Positions 27,022 through 36,878 of a stretch of DNA of 64,000 bases are shown here, one piece after another. Origin of the DNA: Pacificispira sp965223125 (lineage in GTDB: Bacteria; Pseudomonadota; Alphaproteobacteria; UBA8366; Aestuariispiraceae); contig OZ244984.1 of NCBI GenBank assembly GCA_965223125.1, positions 3,472,001-3,536,000 on the forward strand, written 5' to 3'. The stretch's first letter is position 1. The number at the start of each line of letters is the position of its first letter. Below the pieces are notes generated by a model, which was not told where the DNA came from, made no database searches, and saw only the letters and a program-made list of their open reading frames with translations. The translations under genes and the position numbers were made by a program.

Positions 27022-27630
27022 ATGGCATTCGCCGGGTTCATGTTTTACATTTTCGCCGCGATCACCGTGGCCTGCGGCGTGATGGTCATCACGTCCCGCA
27101 ATCCGGTGCATTCGGTCCTCTTCCTGATCCTCGCCTTCTTCAATGCGGCGGGACTCTTCGTCCTGATCGGGGCGGAGTTCCTGGCGATGATCCTGGTCGT
27201 CGTCTATGTCGGTGCGGTCGCGGTTCTGTTCCTCTTCGTCGTGATGATGCTGGACGTGAATTTCGTCGAACTGCGCCGGGGGATGAAGCGCTATGTCTAT
27301 CTTGGCGCGACTTTGGGCGGTATCCTGTTTCTGGAACTGGCCGTAGTTGCCTTGTCCTGGACGCTCGGGCCGGAAATGTCGACGATCACCCTGGGTCCGG
27401 TGGTGGGAGAGGTTCACAACACGCGGGCTCTCGGTCAAATTCTCTATACCGACTATGTCTACCTGTTCCAGGGGGCCGGGATGATCCTGCTGGTGGCGAT
27501 GGTGGGGGCAATCGTGCTGACCCTGCGGCAGCGGTCGGGCGTTCGGAAACAGAATATCGGCGATCAGGTCGCGCGCTCGTCCAAGGACGAGGTTCGCGTG
27601 GTTAAGGTCGATTCCGGCAGCGGCATATAG
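27022..27630 (+). CDS. nuoJ: NADH-quinone oxidoreductase subunit J
   Basis: Membrane subunit of 202 residues with five helices. The conserved third helix region LVVVYVGAVAVLFLFVVMML is present near residue 60-80. A GGGGGG-rich ribosome site precedes ATG 27022. The C-terminal 30 residues are polar and variable. The 79-bp gap after nuoI is one of the longer ones in the operon and holds a small GGCCACGCGCC-type stretch of no known role. Confidence 0.96.
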   Translation: MAFAGFMFYIFAAITVACGVMVITSRNPVHSVLFLILAFFNAAGLFVLIGAEFLAMILVVVYVGAVAVLFLFVVMMLDVNFVELRRGMKRYVYLGATLGGILFLELAVVALSWTLGPEMSTITLGPVVGEVHNTRALGQILYTDYVYLFQGAGMILLVAMVGAIVLTLRQRSGVRKQNIGDQVARSSKDEVRVVKVDSGSGI

Positions 27631-27644
27631 GCAGGGGCGGAACC

Positions 27645-27953
27645 ATGGAAATCGGACTTTCGCATTATCTGGCCGTCGCGGCGATCTTGTTCACGCTTGG
27701 CCTGTTCGGGATTTTCCTGAACCGTCGCAACGTGATCGTGATCCTGATGTCGGTCGAACTGATGCTGCTTGCGGTGAACATCAATCTGGTGGCCTTCTCG
27801 GCCTTTCTGCAGGACCTCACCGGGCAGGTCTTCGCGATGTTCGTACTGACCGTTGCTGCGGCGGAGGCGGCCATCGGCCTTGCCATCCTGGTGGTCTTCT
27901 ATCGCAACCGCGCTTCGATCGCGGTTGACGATGTCAATAACATGAAGGGTTAG
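27645..27953 (+). CDS. nuoK: NADH-quinone oxidoreductase subunit K
   Basis: Three-helix membrane subunit of 102 residues related to MrpC. The conserved Glu residues in helix 2 (MSVELMLLAVNINLVAF) and helix 3 (VAAAEAAIGLAI) contribute to the proton path. It starts 14 bp after nuoJ. Confidence 0.97.
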   Translation: MEIGLSHYLAVAAILFTLGLFGIFLNRRNVIVILMSVELMLLAVNINLVAFSAFLQDLTGQVFAMFVLTVAAAEAAIGLAILVVFYRNRASIAVDDVNNMKG

Positions 27954-27966
27954 AGGCGCAGATCCG

Positions 27967-29961
27967 ATGGAAGCACTGATCGTATTCCTGCCGTTGATCG
28001 GCGCGCTGGTGGCCGGGTTCGCCGGTCGCGCAATTGGCGGGCACAATGGGGATCTGTTCGCGCAGATCGTCTCCTCCGGCCTGCTGGTGATTGCCGCGCT
28101 GATGTCCTGGGTTGTCTTCATCAAGGTCGGCATCCTGGCGGACAGCCCGGCGGATAAGGCTTATACGGTCGAGTTGATGCGATGGGTGACGGTCGGTGAT
28201 TTCTCCTTCGACTGGTCTCTCCGGATCGATACGTTGACCGGTGTGATGCTGGTTGTGGTCACCACCGTTTCGTCACTGGTGCACATCTATTCCATCGGCT
28301 ACATGCATCACGATCCCAGTGTGCCACGCTTTCAGGCCTATCTCAGCCTGTTTACCTTCATGATGCTGATGCTGGTGACAGCCGACAATCTGGTTCAGAT
28401 GTTCTTCGGCTGGGAAGGGGTCGGCCTTGCCTCCTATCTGCTGATCGGATTCTGGTACAAGAAGCCATCGGCTAATGCGGCGGCGATCAAGGCCTTCGTT
28501 GTCAATCGCGTGGGTGATTTCGGCTTTGCGCTCGGCATATTCGGGGTATTCGTGCTGACTGGCGCGCTGGCTTTCGACGATATCTTCGCGGCTATTCCGG
28601 GGATTATCGAGAGTGGTGAGCAGGGCGAAAGCTTTACCTTCCTGTGGATGACCCTGACCCCGCAGGAGGCCGTGACCACGGTCTGCCTGCTGCTGTTCAT
28701 GGGGGCGATGGGGAAATCGGCGCAGCTTGGTCTGCATACCTGGCTGCCGGACGCGATGGAGGGGCCAACCCCCGTTTCCGCGCTGATCCATGCCGCGACG
28801 ATGGTGACGGCGGGCGTCTTCATGGTCTGCCGTCTGTCGCCGATCTTTGAATTCTCCGAGACGGCGCTGCTGGTCGTGACCTTCGTGGGGGCCTCCACCG
28901 CATTCTTTGCGGCAACGGTCGGCCTGACCCAGAATGATATCAAGCGGGTGATCGCCTATTCGACCTGTTCCCAGCTTGGCTATATGTTCTTTGCTGCGGG
29001 AGTTTCGGCCTATCCGGCGGCGATGTTCCATCTGTTCACCCATGCGTTCTTCAAGGCGCTGCTGTTCCTTGGCGCGGGCGCGGTCATTCATGCTGTCTCT
29101 GACGAGCAGGACATGCGCCGCATGGGCGGCCTCGGCCCGCTGATCAAGAAGACGATGATCATGATGTGGATCGGTTCGCTGGCACTGACCGGGATTGGCA
29201 TTCCCGGGACGCCGATAGGTTTCGCCGGGTTCTTCTCGAAGGATGTCATCCTGGAGAGTGCTTACGGTGCCCATAGTGGTATCGGCCTGTATGCCTTCTG
29301 GCTTGGCATTGCCGCTGCGGTGATGACCGCCTTCTATTCCTGGCGGCTGTTGTGGATGACGTTCCACACTCCGGCGCGGGCGGATGAGCGGGTGATGGCG
29401 CATGTCCATGAATCGCCCAATACGATGTTGATTCCGCTTTATGTTCTCGCCTTTGGCGCGGTCTTTGCGGGGGCGGTGTTCTATCCCTACTTCACCGGCC
29501 ATCACTATCAGGAATTCTGGGGTGATTCGATCCTGATCCTGGAACAGCATCAGGCATTGGAAAATGCCCATCACGTGCCGCTCTGGGTAAAATGGCTGCC
29601 GCTGGTGGTCGGTATCATCGGGATCGCGGGTGCGGTCTGGGTCTATCGCAACGGGCTGGAGAAGGGGCGTCGGATCGGGGATTTCTGGGGGCCGTTCTAT
29701 CAGTTCTCCTTTAACAAATGGTATTTCGATGAGCTGTATGACTTCCTTTTCGTGCGGCCCTGCTTCTGGCTGGGTCGGCTGTTCTGGAAGCGTGGCGACG
29801 GCAGCATCATTGACGGGCTGGGGCCAGATGGGGTGGCGAAAGCCACTACGTCGGCGGCTGGTCGTATTAGCGTGCTGCAGAGCGGCTATCTATACCATTA
29901 CGCATTCGCCATGCTGATCGGGGTCGTCGTGCTGATCAGCTTCTATTTGTTGGCCCATTAG
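27967..29961 (+). CDS. nuoL: NADH-quinone oxidoreductase subunit L
   Basis: Largest antiporter-like proton-pumping subunit, 664 residues with about 16 helices and the long lateral helix near the C-terminus. Conserved FFGWEGVGLASYLLIGFWY carries the key Glu. GKSAQLGLHTWLPDAMEGPTPVSALIHAATMVTAGVF carries the key Lys and His. It follows nuoK by 13 bp. Confidence 0.97.
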   Translation: MEALIVFLPLIGALVAGFAGRAIGGHNGDLFAQIVSSGLLVIAALMSWVVFIKVGILADSPADKAYTVELMRWVTVGDFSFDWSLRIDTLTGVMLVVVTTVSSLVHIYSIGYMHHDPSVPRFQAYLSLFTFMMLMLVTADNLVQMFFGWEGVGLASYLLIGFWYKKPSANAAAIKAFVVNRVGDFGFALGIFGVFVLTGALAFDDIFAAIPGIIESGEQGESFTFLWMTLTPQEAVTTVCLLLFMGAMGKSAQLGLHTWLPDAMEGPTPVSALIHAATMVTAGVFMVCRLSPIFEFSETALLVVTFVGASTAFFAATVGLTQNDIKRVIAYSTCSQLGYMFFAAGVSAYPAAMFHLFTHAFFKALLFLGAGAVIHAVSDEQDMRRMGGLGPLIKKTMIMMWIGSLALTGIGIPGTPIGFAGFFSKDVILESAYGAHSGIGLYAFWLGIAAAVMTAFYSWRLLWMTFHTPARADERVMAHVHESPNTMLIPLYVLAFGAVFAGAVFYPYFTGHHYQEFWGDSILILEQHQALENAHHVPLWVKWLPLVVGIIGIAGAVWVYRNGLEKGRRIGDFWGPFYQFSFNKWYFDELYDFLFVRPCFWLGRLFWKRGDGSIIDGLGPDGVAKATTSAAGRISVLQSGYLYHYAFAMLIGVVVLISFYLLAH

Positions 29962-29989
29962 GGCCGTCGGGAAGGGACCGAACTTCACC

Positions 29990-31519
29990 ATGTCGGACGC
30001 CTCGTTTCCTCTTCTCAGCCTGATGACCTTCGCGCCGCTGATCGGTGCGTTCTTCGTCCTGATCATTCGCGGTAAGCCGGATGAGGTTGCCCGCAATGCA
30101 CGCTGGGTTGCCTTAACCGCATCATTGACGACATTCCTGTTGTCGTTGCTGGTGCTGGCCAATTTCGACGGCTCGACGCCGGATTTCCAGCTTGTCGAGT
30201 ATCAGCCCTGGCTGGAGAGCCTCGGTATCGGCTACAAGGTCGGTGTTGACGGGATTTCGATCTGGTTCGTCCTGCTTTCCACCCTGCTGACGCCGCTCTG
30301 CATCCTCGCCTCCTGGCAGTCGATCAAGCTGCGGGTGCGGGAATACATGATCGCCTTCCTGGTGCTGGAAACCATGATGGTCGGTATGTTCGTAGCCCTG
30401 GACATGCTACTGTTCTATATCTTCTTCGAAGGTGTGCTGCTGCCGATGTTCCTGATCATCGGCGTCTGGGGTGGGGGTCGCCGGATCTATGCGGCCTTCA
30501 AGTTTTTCCTCTACACGTTGCTCGGTTCGATCCTGATGCTGGTTGCCCTGATCGCGCTCTATTATGCGGCGGGCGGCACCACCGATATTCCGACCATGAT
30601 GGCAACGACCTTCGCAACGGACCTGCAGATGCTGGTCTGGCTGGCCTTCTTTGCCAGTTTCGCGGTGAAGGTGCCAATGTGGCCGGTTCATACCTGGTTG
30701 CCGGATGCGCATGTGGAAGCTCCGACGGCGGGGTCTGTCATCCTGGCGGGCGTGCTGTTGAAGATGGGGGGCTATGGTTTCCTGCGCTTCTCCATCCCAA
30801 TGATGCCGATTGCGTCGGATGCCTATGCGCCGCTGGTCTTCACGCTGTCCTGCATCGCGGTCGTCTATACCTCGCTGGTCGCGCTGGTGCAGGAAGATAT
30901 GAAGAAACTGATCGCCTATTCCTCCATTGCTCATATGGGATTTGTGACGGCGGCGATCTTTTCGATGAATGAGACCGCCGTGGCGGGCTCGATCATCCAG
31001 ATGTTGAGCCACGGGCTGGTGTCCGGTGCGCTTTTCCTCTGTGTCGGCGTCGTCTATGACCGGCTGCATACGCGGGAAATCTCCCGCTATGGCGGGCTTG
31101 CCTCGATCATGCCGAAATATGCCCTGGTCTTCATGCTCTTTACCATGGCCTCGGTCGGTCTGCCGGGAACGAGCGGGTTCGTCGGTGAATTCCTGATCCT
31201 CTATGGCGCATTCGAGCACAATACCTGGGTCGCCGCTTTCCTGGCCACCGGCATGGTGCTGGGGGCCGCCTATATGCTTTATCTCTATCGCCGGGTCGTC
31301 TTCGGTGAGATCAAGAAGGATGACGTGAAGGCCATGCTGGATATGAGTCCGCGCGAAATCGCGATTTTCGCGCCGCTGGTCATCCTGACTCTGTGGATGG
31401 GGATCTATCCGTCGACCTTCCTTGATCCGATTGAGGTCTCGGTTGCCAATCTTGTCGAAACCTATGATGCGGCCCTGGCCGCGGCCGAGCAGGCCGCCGC
31501 CCTGGCCACACAGCAATAA
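29990..31519 (+). CDS. nuoM: NADH-quinone oxidoreductase subunit M
   Basis: Second antiporter-like proton-pumping subunit, 509 residues with about 14 helices. Family blocks are FFEGVLLPMFLIIGVWGG with the conserved Glu, VKVPMWPVHTWLPDAHVEAPTAGSVILAGVLLK, and AYSSIAHMG. The C-terminus ends in an Ala-rich helix (AALAAAEQAAALATQQ). Confidence 0.97.
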   Translation: MSDASFPLLSLMTFAPLIGAFFVLIIRGKPDEVARNARWVALTASLTTFLLSLLVLANFDGSTPDFQLVEYQPWLESLGIGYKVGVDGISIWFVLLSTLLTPLCILASWQSIKLRVREYMIAFLVLETMMVGMFVALDMLLFYIFFEGVLLPMFLIIGVWGGGRRIYAAFKFFLYTLLGSILMLVALIALYYAAGGTTDIPTMMATTFATDLQMLVWLAFFASFAVKVPMWPVHTWLPDAHVEAPTAGSVILAGVLLKMGGYGFLRFSIPMMPIASDAYAPLVFTLSCIAVVYTSLVALVQEDMKKLIAYSSIAHMGFVTAAIFSMNETAVAGSIIQMLSHGLVSGALFLCVGVVYDRLHTREISRYGGLASIMPKYALVFMLFTMASVGLPGTSGFVGEFLILYGAFEHNTWVAAFLATGMVLGAAYMLYLYRRVVFGEIKKDDVKAMLDMSPREIAIFAPLVILTLWMGIYPSTFLDPIEVSVANLVETYDAALAAAEQAAALATQQ

Positions 31520-31540
31520 CGATGAGGAGGGATCAGCATC

Positions 31541-32992
31541 ATGTCCTTTGAAACCTCCTTCATTTCGCCCGCACTGCCGGAAATCTTCCTGGCGGTCAGC
31601 GTCATGGCGCTGATGATGGTCGGTGTCTTCTCGCCCGCCAAAACCGCGCTCGGGCGGGTGTCCTTGCTGGCCATCCTTGTGCTGGTCGTCACCGGGATCC
31701 TGATCGCGATGCAGGGATCGAACTATCAGCGTGCGATGGGCGGTCTATTCGTCGTCGACAGTTTCGCACTGTATATGAAGCTGCTGGTGATCGTGGCCGC
31801 GATCTGCGCGCTGCTGATGAGTGATGCCTATATCCGGCGTGAGGGAATGGCGCGGTTCGAATATCCGATCCTGCTGTGCTTTGCGACGCTCGGCATGCTG
31901 ATGATGGTTTCGGCCAACGATCTGATGTCGCTCTATATCGGTCTGGAATTGCAGAGCCTTTCGCTCTATGTCGTCGCGGCCTTCCAGCGGGATCAGTTGC
32001 GATCCACGGAAGCGGGCCTGAAATATTTTGTTCTGGGTGCACTCAGTTCCGGGTTGCTGCTCTATGGCTGTTCATTGATCTACGGTTTTGCCGGAACAAC
32101 GAATTTCGATGGTCTTGCAATCCAGATGACGGCCACTGCGACAGCGCCGACCGGGCTGATCGTCGGCCTCGTCTTCCTGTCCGCCGGTCTGGCCTTCAAG
32201 ATATCGGCCGTGCCCTTCCATATGTGGACGCCGGATGTTTATGAGGGATCCCCAACCGCCGTCACCGCCTTCTTCGCCGTCGCACCGAAGATTGCCGCGA
32301 TGGCGCTGATCCTGCGCGTGATGCTGGAGCCTTTCGGTTCGCTGATTGGGGAGTGGCAGCAGATCATCTGGCTGATTTCCGTCGCCTCCATGGTTCTTGG
32401 TGCCTTCGCTGCCATTGCCCAGACCAATATCAAACGCCTGATGGCCTATTCCTCCATTGGCCATGTCGGCTATGCCTTGATGGGGCTTGCCGCCGGAACC
32501 GAAGCTGGAGCCGGGGGCGTCATGCTCTACATGACGATCTATCTGGCGATGAATGTCGGAACCTTCGCGATCATCCTGTCGATGAAGATCAAGGACCGGA
32601 TGGTAGAGCAGATTTCCGACCTCGCCGGGCTTTCCAAATCGCGGCCCGGCATGGCGCTGGCATTGATGCTGTTCATGTTTTCAATGGCAGGCATTCCGCC
32701 GCTGGCGGGTTTCTTCGGCAAGTTCTTCGTCTTCCGGGCCGCCCTTGATGCCGGACTGGTCTATCTGGTCGTGATCGGAGCCGTCACCAGCGTGGTCAGC
32801 GCCTTCTATTATCTGCGTATCATCAAGGTGATGTATTTTGATGAACCGGATGAGGTGATTGACCCGATGGAAGGCCGGACGATGAAGGGAATTCTCGTCG
32901 TTTCCGCCATCGCCATTCTGGTCTTCATTCTGGTACCGCAGCAGATCGCCGACTATGCGGCTTATGCCGCGACGTCGCTGTTCCCCGGGTGA
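31541..32992 (+). CDS. nuoN: NADH-quinone oxidoreductase subunit N
   Basis: Third antiporter-like proton-pumping subunit, 483 residues and about 14 helices. GLELQSLSLYVVAAF carries the conserved Glu. KISAVPFHMWTPDVYEGSPTAVTAFFAVAPK carries the conserved Lys and His. It is the last complex I gene; its stop overlaps the birA GTG by 4 bp, so birA and probably the following genes are read with the operon. Confidence 0.97.
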   Translation: MSFETSFISPALPEIFLAVSVMALMMVGVFSPAKTALGRVSLLAILVLVVTGILIAMQGSNYQRAMGGLFVVDSFALYMKLLVIVAAICALLMSDAYIRREGMARFEYPILLCFATLGMLMMVSANDLMSLYIGLELQSLSLYVVAAFQRDQLRSTEAGLKYFVLGALSSGLLLYGCSLIYGFAGTTNFDGLAIQMTATATAPTGLIVGLVFLSAGLAFKISAVPFHMWTPDVYEGSPTAVTAFFAVAPKIAAMALILRVMLEPFGSLIGEWQQIIWLISVASMVLGAFAAIAQTNIKRLMAYSSIGHVGYALMGLAAGTEAGAGGVMLYMTIYLAMNVGTFAIILSMKIKDRMVEQISDLAGLSKSRPGMALALMLFMFSMAGIPPLAGFFGKFFVFRAALDAGLVYLVVIGAVTSVVSAFYYLRIIKVMYFDEPDEVIDPMEGRTMKGILVVSAIAILVFILVPQQIADYAAYAATSLFPG

Positions 32993-33738
32993 GCCTGAGC
33001 CTGGATCGGGCGAGTGGTGGCGCGGTCCCGCCCGGCTGGACCTGCCATCGGTTCGAGAGCATCGGCTCCACCATGGATGCCGCGCGCGACATGGCACGGG
33101 TGGATGCGCCGGATCGCACCCTGGTCCGCGCGGACGAGCAGCGCGGCGGGAGGGGACGACACGGGCGTAGCTGGGTGTCTGAACCCGGCAATCTCTATAT
33201 GACGGTTCTGCTGCGGGAAACCCGTCCGCTTGCGGATTGTGCGCAGCTTTCCTTTGCCGCCGCCCTTGCCCTGGATGGGGCCATGGACATGCCCGGCGTC
33301 ACGCTGAAATGGCCGAATGACGTGCTGATCCGGGGCAGGAAGATCGCCGGTATCCTGCTGGAAGCGGGTGGGGAGGCGGCATCGCCCTGGATTTTGATCG
33401 GCATGGGAATCAATGTTGCACATCATCCAGCGGATACACCCTATCCCGTGACGCATCTGGCGGCGGAAGGCGGAGAGAGTACCCTTGATGCGCTTTGCCA
33501 CAGGGTTCTGGAAGGAATCGACCGATGGCGCGGGATTTGGCATAAGCAAGGCGCGCAGGAACTGCACAGAGCCTGGCTTGCCAAGGCGCATGGGCGCGGA
33601 GAACGGCTGCGGGTGAGACTGCCGGATCGGGAGCTTCACGGGTGTTTCGAGGCGCTGGATGACAGCGGTGCGCTGCTGCTCCGGGACGATGAGGGAAAAT
33701 GTCATCGGATCACGGCTGGTGATGTATTCTTCACCTGA
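32989..33738 (+). CDS. birA: Biotin-[acetyl-CoA-carboxylase] ligase
   Basis: Activates biotin to biotinyl-AMP and attaches it to carboxylase carrier domains. The 249-residue protein begins at GTG 32989, overlapping the nuoN stop. GGRGRHGRSW near residues 48-57 and LKWPNDVLIRGRKIAGIL near 104-121 are the biotin-protein ligase signatures. No N-terminal winged helix is present, so it is a ligase only and not a repressor. Confidence 0.94.
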   Translation: MSLSLDRASGGAVPPGWTCHRFESIGSTMDAARDMARVDAPDRTLVRADEQRGGRGRHGRSWVSEPGNLYMTVLLRETRPLADCAQLSFAAALALDGAMDMPGVTLKWPNDVLIRGRKIAGILLEAGGEAASPWILIGMGINVAHHPADTPYPVTHLAAEGGESTLDALCHRVLEGIDRWRGIWHKQGAQELHRAWLAKAHGRGERLRVRLPDRELHGCFEALDDSGALLLRDDEGKCHRITAGDVFFT

Positions 33739-33755
33739 AAGGAAGGGAGGCTTCG

Positions 33756-34532
33756 ATGCTGCTTGCAATTGACTCCGGCAATACCAATGTCGTCTTCGGC
33801 GTGTTCGATGGCATCGACTTCGTGAAGGCCTTTCGCTGTGCCAATGATCCCAAGCGCACGGCGGATGAATATATCGTCTGGCTCAGTGAGTTGATGAAGC
33901 TCAATGATCTGGATCATACCAGGATAACCGGAACGGTCATCGGATCGGTCGTGCCGGAAACCGAATTCAATCTGGTCAGCCTGTGCCGCCGTTATTTCAA
34001 CGGCGAACCGGTGGTGATCGGTCAGCCGGACGTCAAACTCGGCATCGAGGTTCTGATCGACCGCCCGGAGCAGGCGGGCGCGGACCGGCTGGTCAATGCG
34101 GTTGAGGCACATAAATCCTATGGCGGACCGCTGATCTGTATCGATTTCGGGACGGCGACGACGTTTGATGTCGTTGATGGAGATGGAAATTATCGCGGCG
34201 GCGTGATCGCGCCGGGGATCAGGCTTTCGCTGGAGGCGCTTTATCTTGCCTCTGCGAAGTTGCCCCTGGTGGAGGTTGCGCCATCAAAGACGATCATCGG
34301 AAAGTCCACCGTGCATGCGATGCAGTCGGGGATTTTCTGGGGCTATGTCAGCATGATCGAAGGCATGGTGGAACGTATCCGCCTGGAATATGGAGAAGAC
34401 ATGAAAGTAATCGGAACCGGTGGCCTGGCGGAACTTTTCGCCGAGCGCACTGCGGTTATCCAGCATACCGACCGCTCGCTCACCCTGCGCGGACTGGTGG
34501 AAATCTATCAGCGGAACGGGGGTATCGTATGA
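33756..34532 (+). CDS. coaX: Type III pantothenate kinase
   Basis: First enzyme of coenzyme A synthesis, phosphorylating pantothenate. The 258-residue protein has the ASKHA-fold phosphate-binding DSGNTNVVFGVF at residues 6-17, PEQAGADRLVNA near 105-117 and CIDFGTATTFDVVD near 128-141. It starts at ATG 33756, 17 bp after birA, with an AAAGGAAGGGAGG ribosome site, and its stop overlaps the rnj start by 4 bp. Confidence 0.95.
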   Translation: MLLAIDSGNTNVVFGVFDGIDFVKAFRCANDPKRTADEYIVWLSELMKLNDLDHTRITGTVIGSVVPETEFNLVSLCRRYFNGEPVVIGQPDVKLGIEVLIDRPEQAGADRLVNAVEAHKSYGGPLICIDFGTATTFDVVDGDGNYRGGVIAPGIRLSLEALYLASAKLPLVEVAPSKTIIGKSTVHAMQSGIFWGYVSMIEGMVERIRLEYGEDMKVIGTGGLAELFAERTAVIQHTDRSLTLRGLVEIYQRNGGIV

Positions 34533-36205
34533 CCGCGCTTGGTTTCCGCGAGACGGATACGCCTGGTATTGATGAGTTTCTGTTCCTTCCACTGGGGGGC
34601 ACGGGTGAGATCGGAATGAATCTCAATCTTTACGGCCATGACGAGAAATGGCTGATGGTCGATTGCGGCATCACATTTGGCGATGACCGGACGCCTGGCA
34701 TTGATGTGATCATGCCCGATCCCTCCTTCATCGAGGAGCGGCTGGAGGATCTGTGCGGCCTGGTCCTGACCCATGCCCATGAGGATCATCTGGGCGCGGT
34801 CCAGTATCTCTGGCCCCGGCTGCGCTGTCCGATTTATGCGACGCCCTTCACTGCCGCCGTGCTGCGCCGGAAGCTCTCCGAAGTGGATTTCGGTCGCAAG
34901 GTGAAGATTATTGAAGTGCCGATGTCCGGTACTTTCGATGTCGGCCCGTTCAATATCGAACTGATCACGCTGACTCATTCGATCCCGGAGCCGAACGCAC
35001 TGGTGATCCGAACGCCCAAGGGGGCGGTGCTGCATACCGGGGACTGGAAACTAGATCCCGATCCCCTGGTTGGTCCGACCACCGATGAGGCGCGTCTGAT
35101 CGCGCTTGGTGAGGAGGGCGTACTGGCCATGGTCTGCGATTCGACCAATGCCATGAATGCCGGGCGCAGCGGTTCCGAGGGCGATGTGCGTCGGAACCTT
35201 GCCGATGTGGTGCGTGAGTGCAGGGGTGGCGTGGCGATTGCCTGTTTTGCCTCCAACGTCGCGCGGATGGAAAGCGCGGCCAAGGCGGCGCTCGCCTGCG
35301 GACGGAAACCGGCGCTGGTCGGGCGTTCGCTCTGGCGGATGGACGAATGCGCGCGGGAATGCGGCTATTTGCAGGATCTGCCGCCCTTTCTGAACGACGA
35401 GGCAGCCTCCAAGCTGCCACCGGACAAGGTGCTGCTGATCTGTACCGGCAGTCAGGGGGAGCCGCGCGCGGCATTGGCCCGGATTGCCCGGAACGACCAT
35501 AACAACATCAAGCTTGGCGAGAACGATACGGTGATCTTCTCCAGCCGGGAAATTCCGGGGAATGAGGTCGCCATCGGCGAATTACAGAACGCGCTGACGG
35601 AACGCGGCTGTACCATCATCACCGCCAATGATGCGGATATTCATGCCTCCGGCCATCCCAACCGGGATGAACTGGCGGATATGTATTCCTGGATTCGCCC
35701 ACGCCTGGCCGTGCCTGTGCATGGCGAGCACCGCCATTTGCTGGCCCATGCCCGGCTGGCGCAAAGCTGTCAGGTGCCCCATGGCATCGTTGCCCATAAC
35801 GGGATGCTGCTGAATCTGACCCCGAATGGCGCGGAAATTCTGGACGAGGTCTATTCCGGACGTCTTGCGGTGGATGGCGACCGGTTGATTCCGATGGATC
35901 ACGGCTCGATCCGTCAGCGCAAGAGGCTGGCGCTCAACGGGGCGGCGGTCGTCTCCATCGCATTGGACAAGGCCGGTCGGCTGGTCGACGAAGCACAGCT
36001 AACCCTGTCTGGCCTGCTGGATTCAGATGGGCCGGAATGGGAAGAATTGCTGGATCTGGCCGAGGATACGGTCGAGGGGCTGAGCAAGGCGCAGTTGAAG
36101 GACGATGCCCATGTCTGCGAGGCGGTGCGGATCGCGCTGCGTCGCAAGTTACAGCAACTGACCCGCAGGCGGCCCCAGGTCGATGTGCATCTGATCCGCG
36201 TATAG
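34529..36205 (+). CDS. rnj: Ribonuclease J
   Basis: Metallo-beta-lactamase/beta-CASP ribonuclease with endonuclease and 5'-3' exonuclease activity in rRNA maturation and mRNA decay. The 558-residue protein has the THAHEDHLGAVQY metal site near residues 80-92, HTGDWKLDP near 170, and GSQGEPRAAL and VHGEHRHLLAHA in the beta-CASP and third metal region. The start overlaps coaX (ATGA). From memory, coaX-rnj-mce-DUF1467 downstream of nuo is a conserved alphaproteobacterial order. Confidence 0.95.
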   Translation: MTALGFRETDTPGIDEFLFLPLGGTGEIGMNLNLYGHDEKWLMVDCGITFGDDRTPGIDVIMPDPSFIEERLEDLCGLVLTHAHEDHLGAVQYLWPRLRCPIYATPFTAAVLRRKLSEVDFGRKVKIIEVPMSGTFDVGPFNIELITLTHSIPEPNALVIRTPKGAVLHTGDWKLDPDPLVGPTTDEARLIALGEEGVLAMVCDSTNAMNAGRSGSEGDVRRNLADVVRECRGGVAIACFASNVARMESAAKAALACGRKPALVGRSLWRMDECARECGYLQDLPPFLNDEAASKLPPDKVLLICTGSQGEPRAALARIARNDHNNIKLGENDTVIFSSREIPGNEVAIGELQNALTERGCTIITANDADIHASGHPNRDELADMYSWIRPRLAVPVHGEHRHLLAHARLAQSCQVPHGIVAHNGMLLNLTPNGAEILDEVYSGRLAVDGDRLIPMDHGSIRQRKRLALNGAAVVSIALDKAGRLVDEAQLTLSGLLDSDGPEWEELLDLAEDTVEGLSKAQLKDDAHVCEAVRIALRRKLQQLTRRRPQVDVHLIRV

Positions 36206-36230
36206 AAAGGTTTGGGAAGGGATTTGAGGA

Positions 36231-36635
36231 ATGATCGGGAAGCTCAATCATGTTGCCATCGTGGTCCCCGACCTGGCGGCGGCCAGTGCGGTCTACCGCG
36301 ATGTTCTGGGCGGCGAGGTTTCGGAACCCCATGATCTGCCGGAGCACGGGGTGACGACGGTTTTCGTCACTCTGCCCAATACGAAGATAGAGCTTCTGCA
36401 TCCTTTCGGCCCTGACTCCCCCATTGCGAAATTCCTCCACGGCAATCCGTCCGGCGGCATGCATCATGTCTGCTATGAGGTGGAGGATATCCTGGCCGCC
36501 CGCGACCGCCTGAAGGCGCAGGGCGCACGGGTGCTGGGCGATGGGGAACCGAAGATTGGGGCCCATGGCAAGCCGGTGCTGTTCCTGCATCCCAAGGATT
36601 TTTGTGGCACCCTCGTCGAACTCGAACAGATCTAG
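36231..36635 (+). CDS. mce: Methylmalonyl-CoA epimerase
   Basis: Interconverts (R)- and (S)-methylmalonyl-CoA in propionyl-CoA catabolism. The 134-residue vicinal-oxygen-chelate protein starts IGKLNHVAIVVPDL, where the His is a metal ligand. It has GGMHHVCYEV with the second ligand and ends FCGTLVELEQI with the Glu ligand. It lies 25 bp after rnj. It links by pathway, though not by operon, to the valine catabolism genes at the start of the window, because valine can be degraded to propionyl-CoA. Confidence 0.94.
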   Translation: MIGKLNHVAIVVPDLAAASAVYRDVLGGEVSEPHDLPEHGVTTVFVTLPNTKIELLHPFGPDSPIAKFLHGNPSGGMHHVCYEVEDILAARDRLKAQGARVLGDGEPKIGAHGKPVLFLHPKDFCGTLVELEQI

Positions 36636-36644
36636 GCCCGTATC

Positions 36645-36875
36645 GTGAGCATCGCCTCTTTCATCGTCGTCTATATCATCGCCTGGTGGCTGGTGTTCTT
36701 CATCGTCCTGCCGATCGGGGTGAGGCGGGACGACGCGCCGGAAACGGGCCACGATACCGGTGCACCGGTCCGGCACATGATCGGAAAGAAAGCCCTGTGG
36801 TCGACCCTCGGGGCTGCACTCCTTCTGCTGGCCTACTGGCTGGCTGTGGATATATTTCAGGTAAGGGTGCTCTGA
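36645..36875 (+). CDS. DUF1467 family membrane protein
   Basis: A 76-residue protein with two membrane helices (residues about 4-25 and 52-70) separated by a polar loop containing RRDDAPETGHDTGAP. This matches the alphaproteobacterial DUF1467 pattern. It uses GTG 36645, 9 bp after mce. Function unknown. In relatives, from memory, proS and the lolCD genes tend to follow; here a tag gene follows after 3 bp. Confidence 0.85.
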   Translation: MSIASFIVVYIIAWWLVFFIVLPIGVRRDDAPETGHDTGAPVRHMIGKKALWSTLGAALLLLAYWLAVDIFQVRVL

Positions 36876-36878
36876 GCC